Source: Desulfoscipio gibsoniae DSM 7213
GTDB lineage: Bacteria; Bacillota; Desulfotomaculia; Desulfotomaculales; Desulfallaceae
DNA length: 64,000 nucleotides
Direction: 5' to 3'
NCBI RefSeq assembly: GCF_000233715.2
Contig: NC_021184.1
Coordinates: forward strand, 4,460,001 to 4,524,000
The number at the start of each line of letters is the position of its first letter. Within the stretch, counting starts at the first letter, position 1. Below are positions 1 to 7,580 of the stretch, piece by piece. A program made the position numbers and the translations under genes. Under the pieces are notes generated by a model. That model made no database searches and was not told the origin of the DNA. It saw nothing but the letters and a program-made list of their open reading frames with translations.

Positions 1-171
1 CCCTGGCTCTTCCCAAAACTCTCAAGCATATTCTTAGTAGGGGTTACTTTTATCACTAGATTGCTGACATACTAGTGAATCGGAAAGGTGGTAACAGGTT
101 TGAAAAAACTGTGGATTATGTGCCAAGTATCAGAAGGAATATGTAAATTTATCTAGAACTAAACCAAATAA

Positions 172-186
172 TATAATAAAAGGAGG
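172..186 (+). promoter_or_regulatory. -10 box and ribosome site of the stalk-domain gene
   Basis: A TATAAT box lies at 172-177 and AGGAGG at 181-186, 11 nt before the ATG at 198. The -35 region around 149-154 is weak (TTATCT). The promoter call is inferred; the ribosome site is clear. Confidence 0.4.
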
Positions 187-197
187 GCATTGATTAA

Positions 198-752
198 ATG
201 CACAAAAAACCAATTACGTTAGTTATTATTTTATCCCTAGCCATGTTGGTCTTTGCAGCAACTGCTGTAGCGGAACAAGGTGACACACCCAATTACAAAG
301 CCACATTTAAACTTGGTGAAGCCAGCTACACAGTTAATGATGTGACCAGCGCCATGGACGTGGCCGCCTTCGTTGAAAACGGTCGCACCTATGTACCATT
401 TCGCTATCTGGGCTATGCCCTGGGTGTAGCAGAAAATAACGTAACCTGGGATGCCGATTCCAAAACAGCCACCCTCACCCTGGAAGATACCACTGAAAAG
501 TTTACTGTAGGCAGCACAAATTATTATGTTAACGACGAGGCCAAAACTATGGATGTGGCACCCCTGATCCGGGATAACCGCATTTTCCTGCCAGCTCGTT
601 ACGTGGCTCAGGATTTTGGTTATCTAATGGACTGGGATGCAGAAGCAAAGGTAGTCACAGTAACCAAGAATGTCCCGGAGCAGCAGCCTGAGGAAACCCC
701 CTCGGTGTCAGATGATGATAACTCGGTAACAGATCAGGTATACGGTAACTAA
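198..752 (+). CDS. Secreted stalk-domain protein (copper amine oxidase N-terminal-like domain)
   Basis: This 184-residue protein starts with a signal peptide (KK at 3-4, a hydrophobic run, probable cleavage after AVA near residue 25). Two repeats of the copper amine oxidase N1/stalk type follow, each with the pattern V(N)D...MDVA...R.(Y/F)(V/L)P.RY followed by WD. The motifs RTYVPFRYLGYALG and RIFLPARYVAQDFG mark them. The tail is acidic and ends without an anchor. In Desulfotomaculum-type Firmicutes such domains often form the N-terminal part of secreted or S-layer proteins; here the domain stands alone. No enzymatic role is implied by the name. It is probably exported to the cell surface and has its own terminator. 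Confidence 0.85.
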   Translation: MHKKPITLVIILSLAMLVFAATAVAEQGDTPNYKATFKLGEASYTVNDVTSAMDVAAFVENGRTYVPFRYLGYALGVAENNVTWDADSKTATLTLEDTTEKFTVGSTNYYVNDEAKTMDVAPLIRDNRIFLPARYVAQDFGYLMDWDAEAKVVTVTKNVPEQQPEETPSVSDDDNSVTDQVYGN

Positions 753-794
753 TTAGCAAAGCATGTCCTTAACAAAAGCATATCATATAGAAAA

Positions 795-829
795 AGAGCC
801 CGGCCCTTATGGGTAGGAGCTCTTTTTTT
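795..829 (+). terminator. Rho-independent terminator
   Basis: An imperfect hairpin (AGAGC...GCTCT with inner CCC/GGG pairs) is followed by seven T residues, 42 nt after the stop of the stalk-domain gene. Confidence 0.8.
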
Positions 830-891
830 ATTATTCACCATTATAGAAATTTAGAAGGCCGACATGGAAACAAAAATAGATTGTCACACAA

Positions 892-915
892 AGGCCCGAC
901 CTATAGGTCGGGCCT
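892..915. terminator. 24-bp perfect palindrome, probable terminator
   Basis: AGGCCCGACCTA and its reverse complement abut at 892-915 with no spacer and are followed by CCTTATTTCC. It may act as a terminator or as a protein-binding palindrome. The lack of a loop makes a plain terminator less certain. Confidence 0.5.
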
Positions 916-1467
916 CCTTATTTCCATATCTAACCATTTGTCATAGGCAGAAAATGCCGATACTTTCGTTAAGTGCTATTACCGAAAATATTACATCTAC
1001 AGTTTAATAATAGTACCACAACTAAGATCACACTGGATGAAACTTTAGTTGTTGGTGCTATTTTTTATTAGCTTTGAACATTAAGGGATCCCCTTTAATG
1101 ACATAAAGGTTGTCTATACTATTTCCGAAGTAGATAGCATATTGTTAACGATATTACCCTAGTGTTATCAAATAAATTGGGCAATAAAATAGACTTCAGT
1201 CTATTTTGATCATAGATTGTGCCGTATACCATTAACCAAGTTAATGCTATAATTGTTAATGGAGCGATTTCAATGTTATAAATAAATATTATTATAGTTA
1301 ACTAAACTTGTAGTTAATTATGTTGCAGTTTTAACTGAAGTAAACGGCATCGTTTGCCCAATCATAATAACAAACAGTATAATAAGCCCCAAGCGACTTC
1401 CGGTATATCTGGGAGTCTTTTGGGTTTCTGCAACTTTCGACACAATCTATCACGAGATAACAAATAA
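916..1467. other. Gene-free interval with one long hairpin
   Basis: No plausible gene is seen. At 1009-1062 a hairpin of about 17 bp (AATAGTACCACAACTAA against TTAGTTGTTGGTGCTATT, one mismatch and one bulge) is followed by a T run, so it is probably a terminator or a small mobile hairpin. The rest is AT-rich without recognisable signals. Confidence 0.5.
1381..1424 (-). terminator. Probable terminator of the leftward recombinase gene
   Basis: Read on the minus strand, CCCAA...TTGGG and an inner GACTCCC/GGAAGTC stem form a hairpin followed by a U-rich stretch (GCTTATTATA). Confidence 0.45.
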
Positions 1468-2346
1468 CTACAACTTTTCTATGGCATTTCGTAAGTGGTC
1501 TGCTGATGTGTGAGTATAAATGGTTGTGGCCCTCAGGTTTGCATGTCCAAGCAGTTTGCTTATTCGTAAAAGGTCTACCTGCCCGTTCTTATAAAGCATG
1601 GTAGCAAAGCTATGTCTAAAAACATGCGGAGTTACTTGTGCCGGGTCAATACCTGCTTTAACAGCATATTTTTTTACCATTTTCCGTATATATTGTGTAC
1701 TTAAAGGAACTCCATTTTTGTTTGGAAACAGGTATTTTGAGGTGCTCAACCTTTTAGCTATGTAATAACCAATAACTTTTTGCAGCTCATTATGCATCGG
1801 TATAATTCTGCATTTACCACCCTTACCTTGCCTTATAGATAAGTCATGTAATTCAGCCACATCGTTAACTGCCAAGTGTACTAATTCGGAAACCCTGAGC
1901 CCCGCGTAGTACATGGTCATCAACATAGTATAGTCCCGAAGGCCACTATAGGTACTTAGATCAACACACTTACAGATTTTCTGTATTTCTTCCTTGCTTA
2001 AATAACGTGGCATTCCTTCGGGGATTTTAGGTGCATGTAAACGATCAGCAAAGTTTTCGTTTATTAGCCCCTCTAAAAATAAAAATTTACAAAATGATTT
2101 TAAAGTAGCAATGTTACGCATCATAGTACGAGGAGAATAATTTTTCTCTTTTTTAGCGTATAGCAAGTATTTGCGAATTATAAAAATATTACAGTCACTT
2201 AATAATACGTATCTACCCAAGGATTTTTGAAGGTAGTTTTGAAAGTATTTTAAATCTTTTTTATACCCGTCTATGGTATATGGACTACGCTGTAATTCAA
2301 TAGTTAAAAAATTAATAAAGGCTTCTACTGCATCTGAAAACAGCAT
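1468..2346 (-). CDS. Tyrosine recombinase, XerC/XerD-like
   Basis: A two-domain tyrosine recombinase. The N-terminal SAM-like core-binding domain (about residues 5-90, pattern LQRSPYTIDGYKKDL) is followed by the catalytic domain with Arg in YAGLRVSELV, Lys in GKGGK, HVFRHSFAT (H-x-x-R), LGHANLRATTIYTH (His and Tyr nucleophile). All catalytic residues are present. The start at 2346 is preferred over the Met at 2352 because GAGGTG at 2354-2359 leaves only 1 nt to the latter but 7 nt to the former. It is divergent from, and paralogous to, the recombinase at 2409-3341. Such enzymes resolve dimers, integrate phages or invert DNA; the target here is unknown. Confidence 0.9.
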   Translation of the reverse strand: MLFSDAVEAFINFLTIELQRSPYTIDGYKKDLKYFQNYLQKSLGRYVLLSDCNIFIIRKYLLYAKKEKNYSPRTMMRNIATLKSFCKFLFLEGLINENFADRLHAPKIPEGMPRYLSKEEIQKICKCVDLSTYSGLRDYTMLMTMYYAGLRVSELVHLAVNDVAELHDLSIRQGKGGKCRIIPMHNELQKVIGYYIAKRLSTSKYLFPNKNGVPLSTQYIRKMVKKYAVKAGIDPAQVTPHVFRHSFATMLYKNGQVDLLRISKLLGHANLRATTIYTHTSADHLRNAIEKL

Positions 2347-2363
2347 GGACATTCACCTCGATT

Positions 2364-2392
2364 ATATTATGGGCAGCAGTCAGCCATAATAT
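2364..2392. promoter_or_regulatory. dif-like inverted repeat between the divergent recombinases
   Basis: Perfect 9-bp arms ATATTATGG and CCATAATAT flank an 11-bp spacer. The site lies in the 56 bp between the two divergent recombinase genes. Arms of this size around a short centre resemble a tyrosine recombinase crossover site, but an operator for shared control is equally possible. Confidence 0.45.
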
Positions 2393-2408
2393 TCCGGAGG
2401 CAATAATA

Positions 2409-3341
2409 ATGTGTAAAACTAACTACCAAGCAATAATTAATCTTCAATGGGGTAGGATTGTGGACATGTATCTGTTACATCTACAGCATGACCTAGAAAG
2501 GAGCCCGGAAACCGTTTCGGGATACCGGAAAGATCTGTATCACTTTGGCAATTGTTTAATTGAACACAACGGACCAGAAATAACACCCCAAAAAATAGGG
2601 CCAATGGATATATGGCTTTATCTAAGGCATTTGTCATTAGACCATAATTATGCCCCACGGAGCCGAATTAGAAATCTAGCTTCAATCAAAAGTTTCTATA
2701 AGTTTCTTAAAAATAATGATTACGTTAAAAAGGACCCTTCCGCCAATATACAGTGGCCCTCTATACCACAAAGTGAACAACCGGTTTTTTTTACAGTACA
2801 AGATTTTAAAAAAATAATTGGAGCCATTAACACAAGCACCAAAACCGGTTATACCCATTCGGTAATAATCTATGTATTATTTCTAACTGGTCTACGGATT
2901 AGTGAAGCACTATCATTAAAGCTGAAAGATATTGATTTGCGCAAAAAAATCATTAATGTTACCCGGGGTAAGGGACGTAAAAAGCGTATTGTGCCAATTA
3001 ATAAAGCATTATATCCAGTGCTAAAGGATTATAAAAAAGAGCTTAAAAAGGGGAAAGAGGATTGGTTGTTCCCTTCTAAAAGATCGGTTACTGGCCGGAT
3101 GACCCCCCAGAATGTAAGATTATTTATTAAGAAATATTGTCGTAAGGCCGGGATCGAAAAGGCCAAAATGAGCCCACATGTATTTCGCCACGGATTTGCA
3201 ACCACACTGTATATGGATAAAGGTGTTGATTTATTACGCATAGCTACGCTACTTGGACACAGCAACACAAGAACAACTGAAATTTACGCTCATACCAATG
3301 AAAAACATTTAAGAAGTGCAGTTGATTTAATAGACTTATAA
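2409..3341 (+). CDS. Tyrosine recombinase, XerC/XerD-like
   Basis: A 310-residue recombinase, clearly related to its divergent neighbour: LERSPETVSGYRKDL in the core-binding domain, LTGLRISEAL (Arg), GKGRKKR (Lys), HVFRHGFATTLY (H-x-x-R), LLGHSNTRTTEIYAHT (His and Tyr). It carries about 20 extra N-terminal residues compared with the neighbour. The ATG at 2409 has GGAGG about 8 nt upstream. Two paralogous recombinases transcribed away from a common inverted repeat suggest a XerC/XerD-like heteromeric pair or two separate integrases. The function is inferred only. Confidence 0.9.
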   Translation: MCKTNYQAIINLQWGRIVDMYLLHLQHDLERSPETVSGYRKDLYHFGNCLIEHNGPEITPQKIGPMDIWLYLRHLSLDHNYAPRSRIRNLASIKSFYKFLKNNDYVKKDPSANIQWPSIPQSEQPVFFTVQDFKKIIGAINTSTKTGYTHSVIIYVLFLTGLRISEALSLKLKDIDLRKKIINVTRGKGRKKRIVPINKALYPVLKDYKKELKKGKEDWLFPSKRSVTGRMTPQNVRLFIKKYCRKAGIEKAKMSPHVFRHGFATTLYMDKGVDLLRIATLLGHSNTRTTEIYAHTNEKHLRSAVDLIDL

Positions 3342-3346
3342 TTCTA

Positions 3347-3396
3347 AGCAAGGAAACCTGTCAGGTTTTCATATTTACCTGACAGGTTTCCTTGCT
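3347..3396. terminator. 20-bp perfect inverted repeat after the recombinase
   Basis: Arms of 20 bp (AGCAAGGAAACCTGTCAGGT and its complement) flank a 10-nt loop, starting 6 nt after the recombinase stop. No good T tract follows, so this is either a bidirectional terminator or a recombination/mobile end. Confidence 0.5.
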
Positions 3397-3462
3397 GTAT
3401 GCCCATTTAAATCAATTGTAAGAGGGTTTACCAATCTTTCTACCTATTCAATGCTTAACTCC

Positions 3463-3530
3463 GTAAGTATTCCCAAAACCGACCCGAGCAAAAAAACAGC
3501 CGGGCGATCCGCATGGGACCTCCCGGCAGT
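3463..3530 (-). repeat. Dispersed hairpin-repeat family, inverted copy with terminator
   Basis: On the minus strand, a hairpin terminator (GCCGGG...CCCGGC with loop AGGTCCCATGCGGATCG and a run of T) runs directly into GCTCGGGTCGGTTTTGGG. Both parts recur at the right end of the window (62.5-64 kb), and the terminator part recurs at 10.4 and 10.8 kb. Confidence 0.7.
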
Positions 3531-3599
3531 TCTTGTTCAATTCAGCGTCAGACCAAAGTTATCAAATAACTTATTAACTAAGTGCTGACCCCTTATTCC

Positions 3600-3872
3600 C
3601 TACAAAGCCGCTCTCTTTTTAAGCGGTTTAATAACGTCTCTAAACAATTTTGAAGCATTAATTAATTCTATCCCTATTAACTGTCCATCTTTATCTATTT
3701 CCAAATTTATGCCGGGATGTAACTCTATAACCTCTAAACTCTCTAGCATATCTATTTTTTTAATAATACTCTTAGCGACTCGCTTAGCGTTTTATAATGA
3801 TGTTTTTTCGATAAATGATAAATGTTCATGAAAATCACTTAATCCTCTTTTACTCCAAATTACTCGAGCCAT
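3600..3872 (-). pseudogene. Broken ParE/RelE-like toxin joined to a DUF2283-like tail
   Basis: Read from the ATG at 3872, the frame gives MARVIWSKRGLSDFHEHLSF, typical of a ParE/RelE toxin N-terminus. It meets an in-frame TAA at 3792-3794, then continues as AKRVAKSIIKKIDMLES. It passes in frame into IELHPGINLEIDKDGQLIG and IELINASKLF, which resemble a DUF2283 domain, ending at TAG 3600-3602. The start overlaps the antitoxin stop by 13 nt, as in intact toxin-antitoxin pairs. The toxin core is therefore both deleted and interrupted. A sequencing error could explain the stop but not the replaced C-terminus. Confidence 0.7.
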
Positions 3873-4045
3873 TTCTTTAAATCCTTTTTACTTTCTTCAT
3901 GGCTAATAATATTATTATTTTCTAAATCCTCTATCCCTTTATTTACACAATCAATAAATTTTAAACGATTTATAATCTCATCTAAAGATATATCCGTTGG
4001 TAAATTCATTATAATATTAATCGCCTTTTCTCTTGCATTCTCCAT
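3860..4045 (-). CDS. Small antitoxin-like protein of a decayed toxin-antitoxin pair
   Basis: A 61-residue, highly charged helical protein (NLPTDISLDEIINRLKFID) of the addiction-module antitoxin type, with a GGAGGT-like ribosome site just upstream. It overlaps the broken ParE-like toxin frame downstream, which supports the antitoxin reading. No DNA-binding domain is obvious. It may persist after loss of the toxin. Confidence 0.65.
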   Translation of the reverse strand: MENAREKAINIIMNLPTDISLDEIINRLKFIDCVNKGIEDLENNNIISHEESKKDLKKWLE

Positions 4046-4430
4046 CTATTAGCACCTCCCATAAAATGGGGTTTTCTTAAGGATATTATATCTTAACACA
4101 GATAGTTTCACAACTTCATTTTGTATAAACTAAACTGCTGATAGCAGCAAATTGCTTCCGATAATGAATAGTGAATTATCCGAAGTCAGTCACACAAAAA
4201 AAGCTCTCCGAGATACCGTGAGCTGACTGACTTTGGATAATTCTATTGGACGAAACCGCGGTGGGTTAGCCGCTATAGCTATGGGGAAATAAAAACTTCC
4301 ACTTTATACTTATTAACCGTTTTATTAATAAACGAGGCTGTTAAAGGGCCCAAAATGGATACCAAAACAAAAAATTAGACACAGATCCCCCCTCCCCAAT
4401 AAAGGGGCATTTTTTAAAAGACATTATGCA
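4046..4430. repeat. Gene-free interval with a long inverted repeat
   Basis: At 4173-4243 arms of about 19 bp (GAATTATCCGAAGTCAGTC against GACTGACTTTGGATAATTC, one mismatch) enclose an inner AGCTC/GAGCT pairing, forming a long hairpin. A C-rich/G-rich hairpin with a T run follows at about 4387-4416. No gene is seen. The interval lies between the decayed toxin-antitoxin pair and a phage gene remnant. Confidence 0.5.
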
Positions 4431-4634
4431 GTTTCAGAGGTATTAACTAACGGCTTCTTTCAGTATGAGGTGGACTGGGATTCCGGGGATTTGGTGACCG
4501 TACAAAACAAAGCCTGGAATCTGACCATGGATACTAGGATTACAGAAGTTGAAGAAACCTATGAGACTGGTGGGTTTAAGCTCAATGTTACCTTTGGCCA
4601 CACCCTCCCCAGTAAAACAATAGGTAATTATTAG
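4431..4634 (+). pseudogene. 3' remnant of a phage tail gene (Gp37-like)
   Basis: The plus-strand frame ending at TAG 4632-4634 reads VLTNGFFQYEVDWDSGD, then VTVQNKAWNLTMDTRITEV and GFKLNVTFG. This matches the C-terminus of the intact tail gene at 55106-56203 (VLTAGPFKYRDDWDVGD, VTVQNKAWDLTMDTRITEV, GFKLNVTFG). The upstream part of the gene, the holin and the amidase are missing here. This is the trace of a second, related prophage whose right end persisted next to the recombinase. Confidence 0.85.
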
Positions 4635-4704
4635 TGAGATATAACTTGCTAACATGCCAAAGTAATTTTAATATGCTACTACCAATCCAGAGGGAGGGAG
4701 AAAA

Positions 4705-5562
4705 TTGTTGTTAAACCAAGCAATCAAGAGCTTTGCCAGGCACATGGAGCTTATCGACAGGTCCCAGGAAACCATCCGGGGCTACACCATAGAACTGAAG
4801 AACTTTAATAACTTTTTAACCGTCAAGCACAACTGCCCGGTTTATGTAGAGGACATTACCTTACAGGATATCGAGGACTACCTGCTGCATGAAAAAGAAA
4901 GAGGGATTGCCTCCGCCAGCAGGAGCCGGGCTTTGTACATTCTAAAAAGCTTTTTTAACTACTGCTGCAAAAAAGACATTTGCACTAAGAACCTGGCCAA
5001 TCTCCTAGAACCCGTCAAGGTCAAGCAAAAAGAAAGGGCTCATATTACTGAAGCGGAATTTGAAGATCTGGTCAAAGCCATAGAGCACCCGGTAATTCGC
5101 ACCGTGGTCCAGACTATGTTCTATACCGGCGGTAGGATGTCTGAGATTATTAAATTAAAGCTGGAGAACGTGGACCTTGAAAACAAAGTGCTGCACATCA
5201 TTGAAGGCAAGGGCAAAAAAGACCGGGATGTGCCCATTAACGATAAGCTCCACCGGATTCTTACCCACTACTTGGAACACATCAGGGAGGCAGATTCAGA
5301 CCGTTTTTTCGCCATAGCCAGAACCGGCAAGGTCTCCAGCAGCTATATTAATCGCTGTATTCATGATGCTGTAGCAAAACTGGGCTGGGAAAAGGACATA
5401 AGTGCCCATGTGATGAGACACTCCTTTGGCACTAACTTACTGGAAAAAGGAGCCTCGGTGGTCAGTATTCAAAAACTCCTGGGGCATGCCAGCCTAGCGG
5501 TGACCACCAGATACCTGCACCAGGGCACAAATAAACTCAGCGAAGCCGTTAATCTTTTGTAA
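4705..5562 (+). CDS. Tyrosine recombinase, module A copy
   Basis: A 285-residue integrase-type protein. Core-binding domain at about 1-90 (RSQETIRGYTIELKNF); catalytic domain with Arg in FYTGGRMSEII, Lys in GKGKKDRDVP, HVMRHSFGTNL (H-x-x-R), LLGHASLAVTTRYLH (His and Tyr), so it should be active. The TTG start at 4705 follows GAGGGAGGGAG and matches the ATG position of the module B copy (57472). The two copies have equal length and are strikingly alike. It lies directly after a phage tail remnant and 15 nt before its companion gene. It is either the integrase of the lost phage or a recombinase dedicated to this locus. Confidence 0.9.
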   Translation: MLLNQAIKSFARHMELIDRSQETIRGYTIELKNFNNFLTVKHNCPVYVEDITLQDIEDYLLHEKERGIASASRSRALYILKSFFNYCCKKDICTKNLANLLEPVKVKQKERAHITEAEFEDLVKAIEHPVIRTVVQTMFYTGGRMSEIIKLKLENVDLENKVLHIIEGKGKKDRDVPINDKLHRILTHYLEHIREADSDRFFAIARTGKVSSSYINRCIHDAVAKLGWEKDISAHVMRHSFGTNLLEKGASVVSIQKLLGHASLAVTTRYLHQGTNKLSEAVNLL

Positions 5563-5577
5563 AGGGGGGAGAAAAAC

Positions 5578-6336
5578 TTGAGTGAGAAAAAACCGATTTA
5601 CGATGCCAAAGTCAAAAAAATCCTGGAGATGTTAAAGTTCAAGAACCGCGATGAGGTGGCAGCAGAATTAAAGTACAAGAACTGGAAAAGCCTTGATATG
5701 TACATGCGCAGGAAAAACTTTACCTACGATAAAAGGCAAGGCCAATACATCCCAGCCCACACCAGAGTTGAGAAATTAAACCGAGATCCGAAAAGTTACG
5801 CGCCGGGAAAAGTAGTTAGCATTATTACCGCTTTTGAAGAAGAGGACGTAGATCCCAGGCTAGTAGCCAAACAGGAGGGATTTAAAGACCACAAAGAAAT
5901 GGCCGAATACATGAAAAACAAGGGTTATGAGTGGAACGTTTACAAAAACAATTATGTTAAAATGGTGGGCAAGGTTGAGGACGGAAATTACGTTGCAGTT
6001 CCACCACCAGAGCCAATTAATCAACCAGCGGGAGGAAAAACACTGGAAGGGATAGAAGAATACCTCCCCTTCCTCCGCTTCTTGTATGAAAAACGGGACG
6101 ATATTTACCAGCTTTTATCAGGCACCAGGGAAGACGGCAAAATACCGAGGTATGCTGTTCCGGGGCTGGTCAGGACCAAAGCTATTTACATGAGCGATAT
6201 GATTGCCAAGCTTGCCGGGGAGTTTAGCAAGGAGAAGAACATCACCCAACGGGAAGTCATGGAAGCGGCCTTGGTGGAATACCTGATGAAGTATGGGTTT
6301 AAGCGGGAGGTCGAGGCGCTTTTGAAGAATTTGTAA
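5578..6336 (+). CDS. Recombinase companion protein with internal duplication, unknown family
   Basis: This 252-residue protein is not assigned to a named family. An N-terminal unit (about 12-60, ending DMYMRRKNFTYD...GQYI) and a second unit (about 79-128, ending AEYMKNKGYEWN...NNYV) share spacing and residues and look like duplicated helical, possibly HTH-like, modules. The linker is proline-rich (VPPPEPINQP). The C-terminal part (EVMEAALVEYLMKYGF) resembles a short helical dimerisation or ribbon-helix-helix segment. The TTG at 5578 follows GGGGGGAG. It sits 15 nt after the recombinase, and the same pair recurs in module B. A DNA-binding accessory or directionality factor is inferred, not shown. 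Confidence 0.75.
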   Translation: MSEKKPIYDAKVKKILEMLKFKNRDEVAAELKYKNWKSLDMYMRRKNFTYDKRQGQYIPAHTRVEKLNRDPKSYAPGKVVSIITAFEEEDVDPRLVAKQEGFKDHKEMAEYMKNKGYEWNVYKNNYVKMVGKVEDGNYVAVPPPEPINQPAGGKTLEGIEEYLPFLRFLYEKRDDIYQLLSGTREDGKIPRYAVPGLVRTKAIYMSDMIAKLAGEFSKEKNITQREVMEAALVEYLMKYGFKREVEALLKNL

Positions 6337-6365
6337 AAATATTTCTTCTAGGGGATTGTTTTTAT

Positions 6366-6373
6366 GGTACAAT
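6366..6373 (+). promoter_or_regulatory. Extended -10 promoter of the module A cargo gene
   Basis: TGG-TACAAT at 6365-6373 is an extended -10 motif. The surrounding stretch (TAAAAATATTT... TTTTTATGGTA) is conserved after the companion gene of module B (59129-59166), although the downstream genes differ. This suggests a shared promoter feeding a variable cargo slot. Confidence 0.5.
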
Positions 6374-6412
6374 GTTTATTTACCAGATATAATAGAGATA
6401 GGTGGTGATGGA

Positions 6413-7399
6413 GTGAAAGTTCAGAACCCACACGATAAATTCTTCAAAAAGACCTTTGGCGATGTAGCCGTGGCCAAGGATTTTTTAAATAATTATTTGC
6501 CTCAAAGCATCACGGATATAGTAGACGTGGACACATTGGAGCCGCAGAAAGACAGCTTTATTAACAAAGAGCTACAGGAAAGTTTTTCGGATCTCCTTTT
6601 TAAGGCCAATATCAATAAACGGGAAGGCTACCTTTATTTTCTCTTTGAACATAAAAGCTATCCCAGCCGGGATGTTGCTTTTCAGCTCCTAAAATACATG
6701 GTAGAAATTTGGAACGCCAAGATTGAAAATACCAATCAACTGCCGGTAATTATTCCGCTGGTAATATACCACGGCAAGGACGGCTGGAACATAAAACATA
6801 CTTTAGGGGAAATGCTTTCGGGCTATGAGGAACTGCCAAGGGATGTCCAGGCACACATTCCAAATTACAAATATCTGCTTTATGATTTTTCTAGGTTTAC
6901 TGATAGGGAAATAAAAGGTGAAGTAAGAAACAAAATAACAGTGACGATAATGCGGGATATGCCGAGAGAGGATATTGGCGAAATCCTAAAGTATGTTTTT
7001 AGAGCGGCTGTCTATTTGCTGGAGCTTGAAGATAAACAGACAGGGATAGAATATCTTGAGACCCTAGTCAGATATCTGCTCAGCGCTAGGGCTGATTTAA
7101 CCAAGGATGACTTCAATGAATTGGTTAAGAAAATCGAAACCATCTATCCGGAAGGGAGTGAAAGGATAATGACTTTAGCTGAACTGTTTAGGGAAGAAGG
7201 CATGGAGCGGGGAATAGAAGTAGGTGAAGCAAAAGCCCTTGCAAGGACTGCAATAAAGTTTTTAGTTAAGAAATTTGGTTTTGTGCCAGAGGATTTAAAG
7301 CAGGGTATAACGAAATTAGATGTACCAACACTGGAAGTTATAATTGACGGTGTATCGGAATATAAAGACCTCGATGAGGTAAAAAAATATATCCAGTAA
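6413..7399 (+). CDS. Rpn family recombination-promoting nuclease / putative transposase
   Basis: The N-terminus NPHDKFFKKTFGDVAVAKDF is characteristic of the Rpn (Transposase_31, PD-(D/E)XK-type) family. ANINKREGYLYFLFEHKSY contains the E-x-K of the nuclease core (FEHK). The C-terminal helical region (GMERGIEVGEAKALARTAI) is also typical. The GTG at 6413 is preferred over an upstream ATG because GGTGGTGATG precedes it and family homology starts here. Family members such as E. coli RpnA are Ca-stimulated DNases that promote RecA-independent recombination. The gene occupies the cargo position between the recombinase pair and the S-layer-like cassette. Confidence 0.85.
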   Translation: MKVQNPHDKFFKKTFGDVAVAKDFLNNYLPQSITDIVDVDTLEPQKDSFINKELQESFSDLLFKANINKREGYLYFLFEHKSYPSRDVAFQLLKYMVEIWNAKIENTNQLPVIIPLVIYHGKDGWNIKHTLGEMLSGYEELPRDVQAHIPNYKYLLYDFSRFTDREIKGEVRNKITVTIMRDMPREDIGEILKYVFRAAVYLLELEDKQTGIEYLETLVRYLLSARADLTKDDFNELVKKIETIYPEGSERIMTLAELFREEGMERGIEVGEAKALARTAIKFLVKKFGFVPEDLKQGITKLDVPTLEVIIDGVSEYKDLDEVKKYIQ

Positions 7400-7405
7400 C
7401 AAAAA

Positions 7406-7580
7406 CCTAAGAAAACCTTTATGAATAATAAGCTTATATTTCCTAACCCTATGGATAGTGCTGCTAATCATATCTACCAGAACTACAATGAAAAGGTAAG
7501 AAGCCCCCAAGCCCTTGTCCCATGCGGGTTTGCGGGGTTTTTAATATACACGAAACCAGGGGCTTTAGTGCTATTAACGC
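7406..7580 (+). repeat. Leader repeat before S-layer cassette A
   Basis: This stretch matches 59722-59910. Shared segments include AAGAAAA..T.TATGAATAAT, TCCTAACC.TATG, CATGCGGGTTTGCGGGGTTTT and CTTTAGTGCTATTAAC. Between GCGGGG and CTTTAGTGC, copy A has 25 nt and copy B 24 nt, so the leader is in different frames relative to the cassettes and is therefore probably noncoding. CCCC...GGGGTTTTT pairing inside it resembles a terminator hairpin. It may be a crossover or attachment site. Confidence 0.7.

Noticed and set aside
4443-4655. Minus-strand frame over the tail remnant
   Set aside because: The plus strand of the same segment clearly encodes the homologue of the Gp37-like C-terminus.
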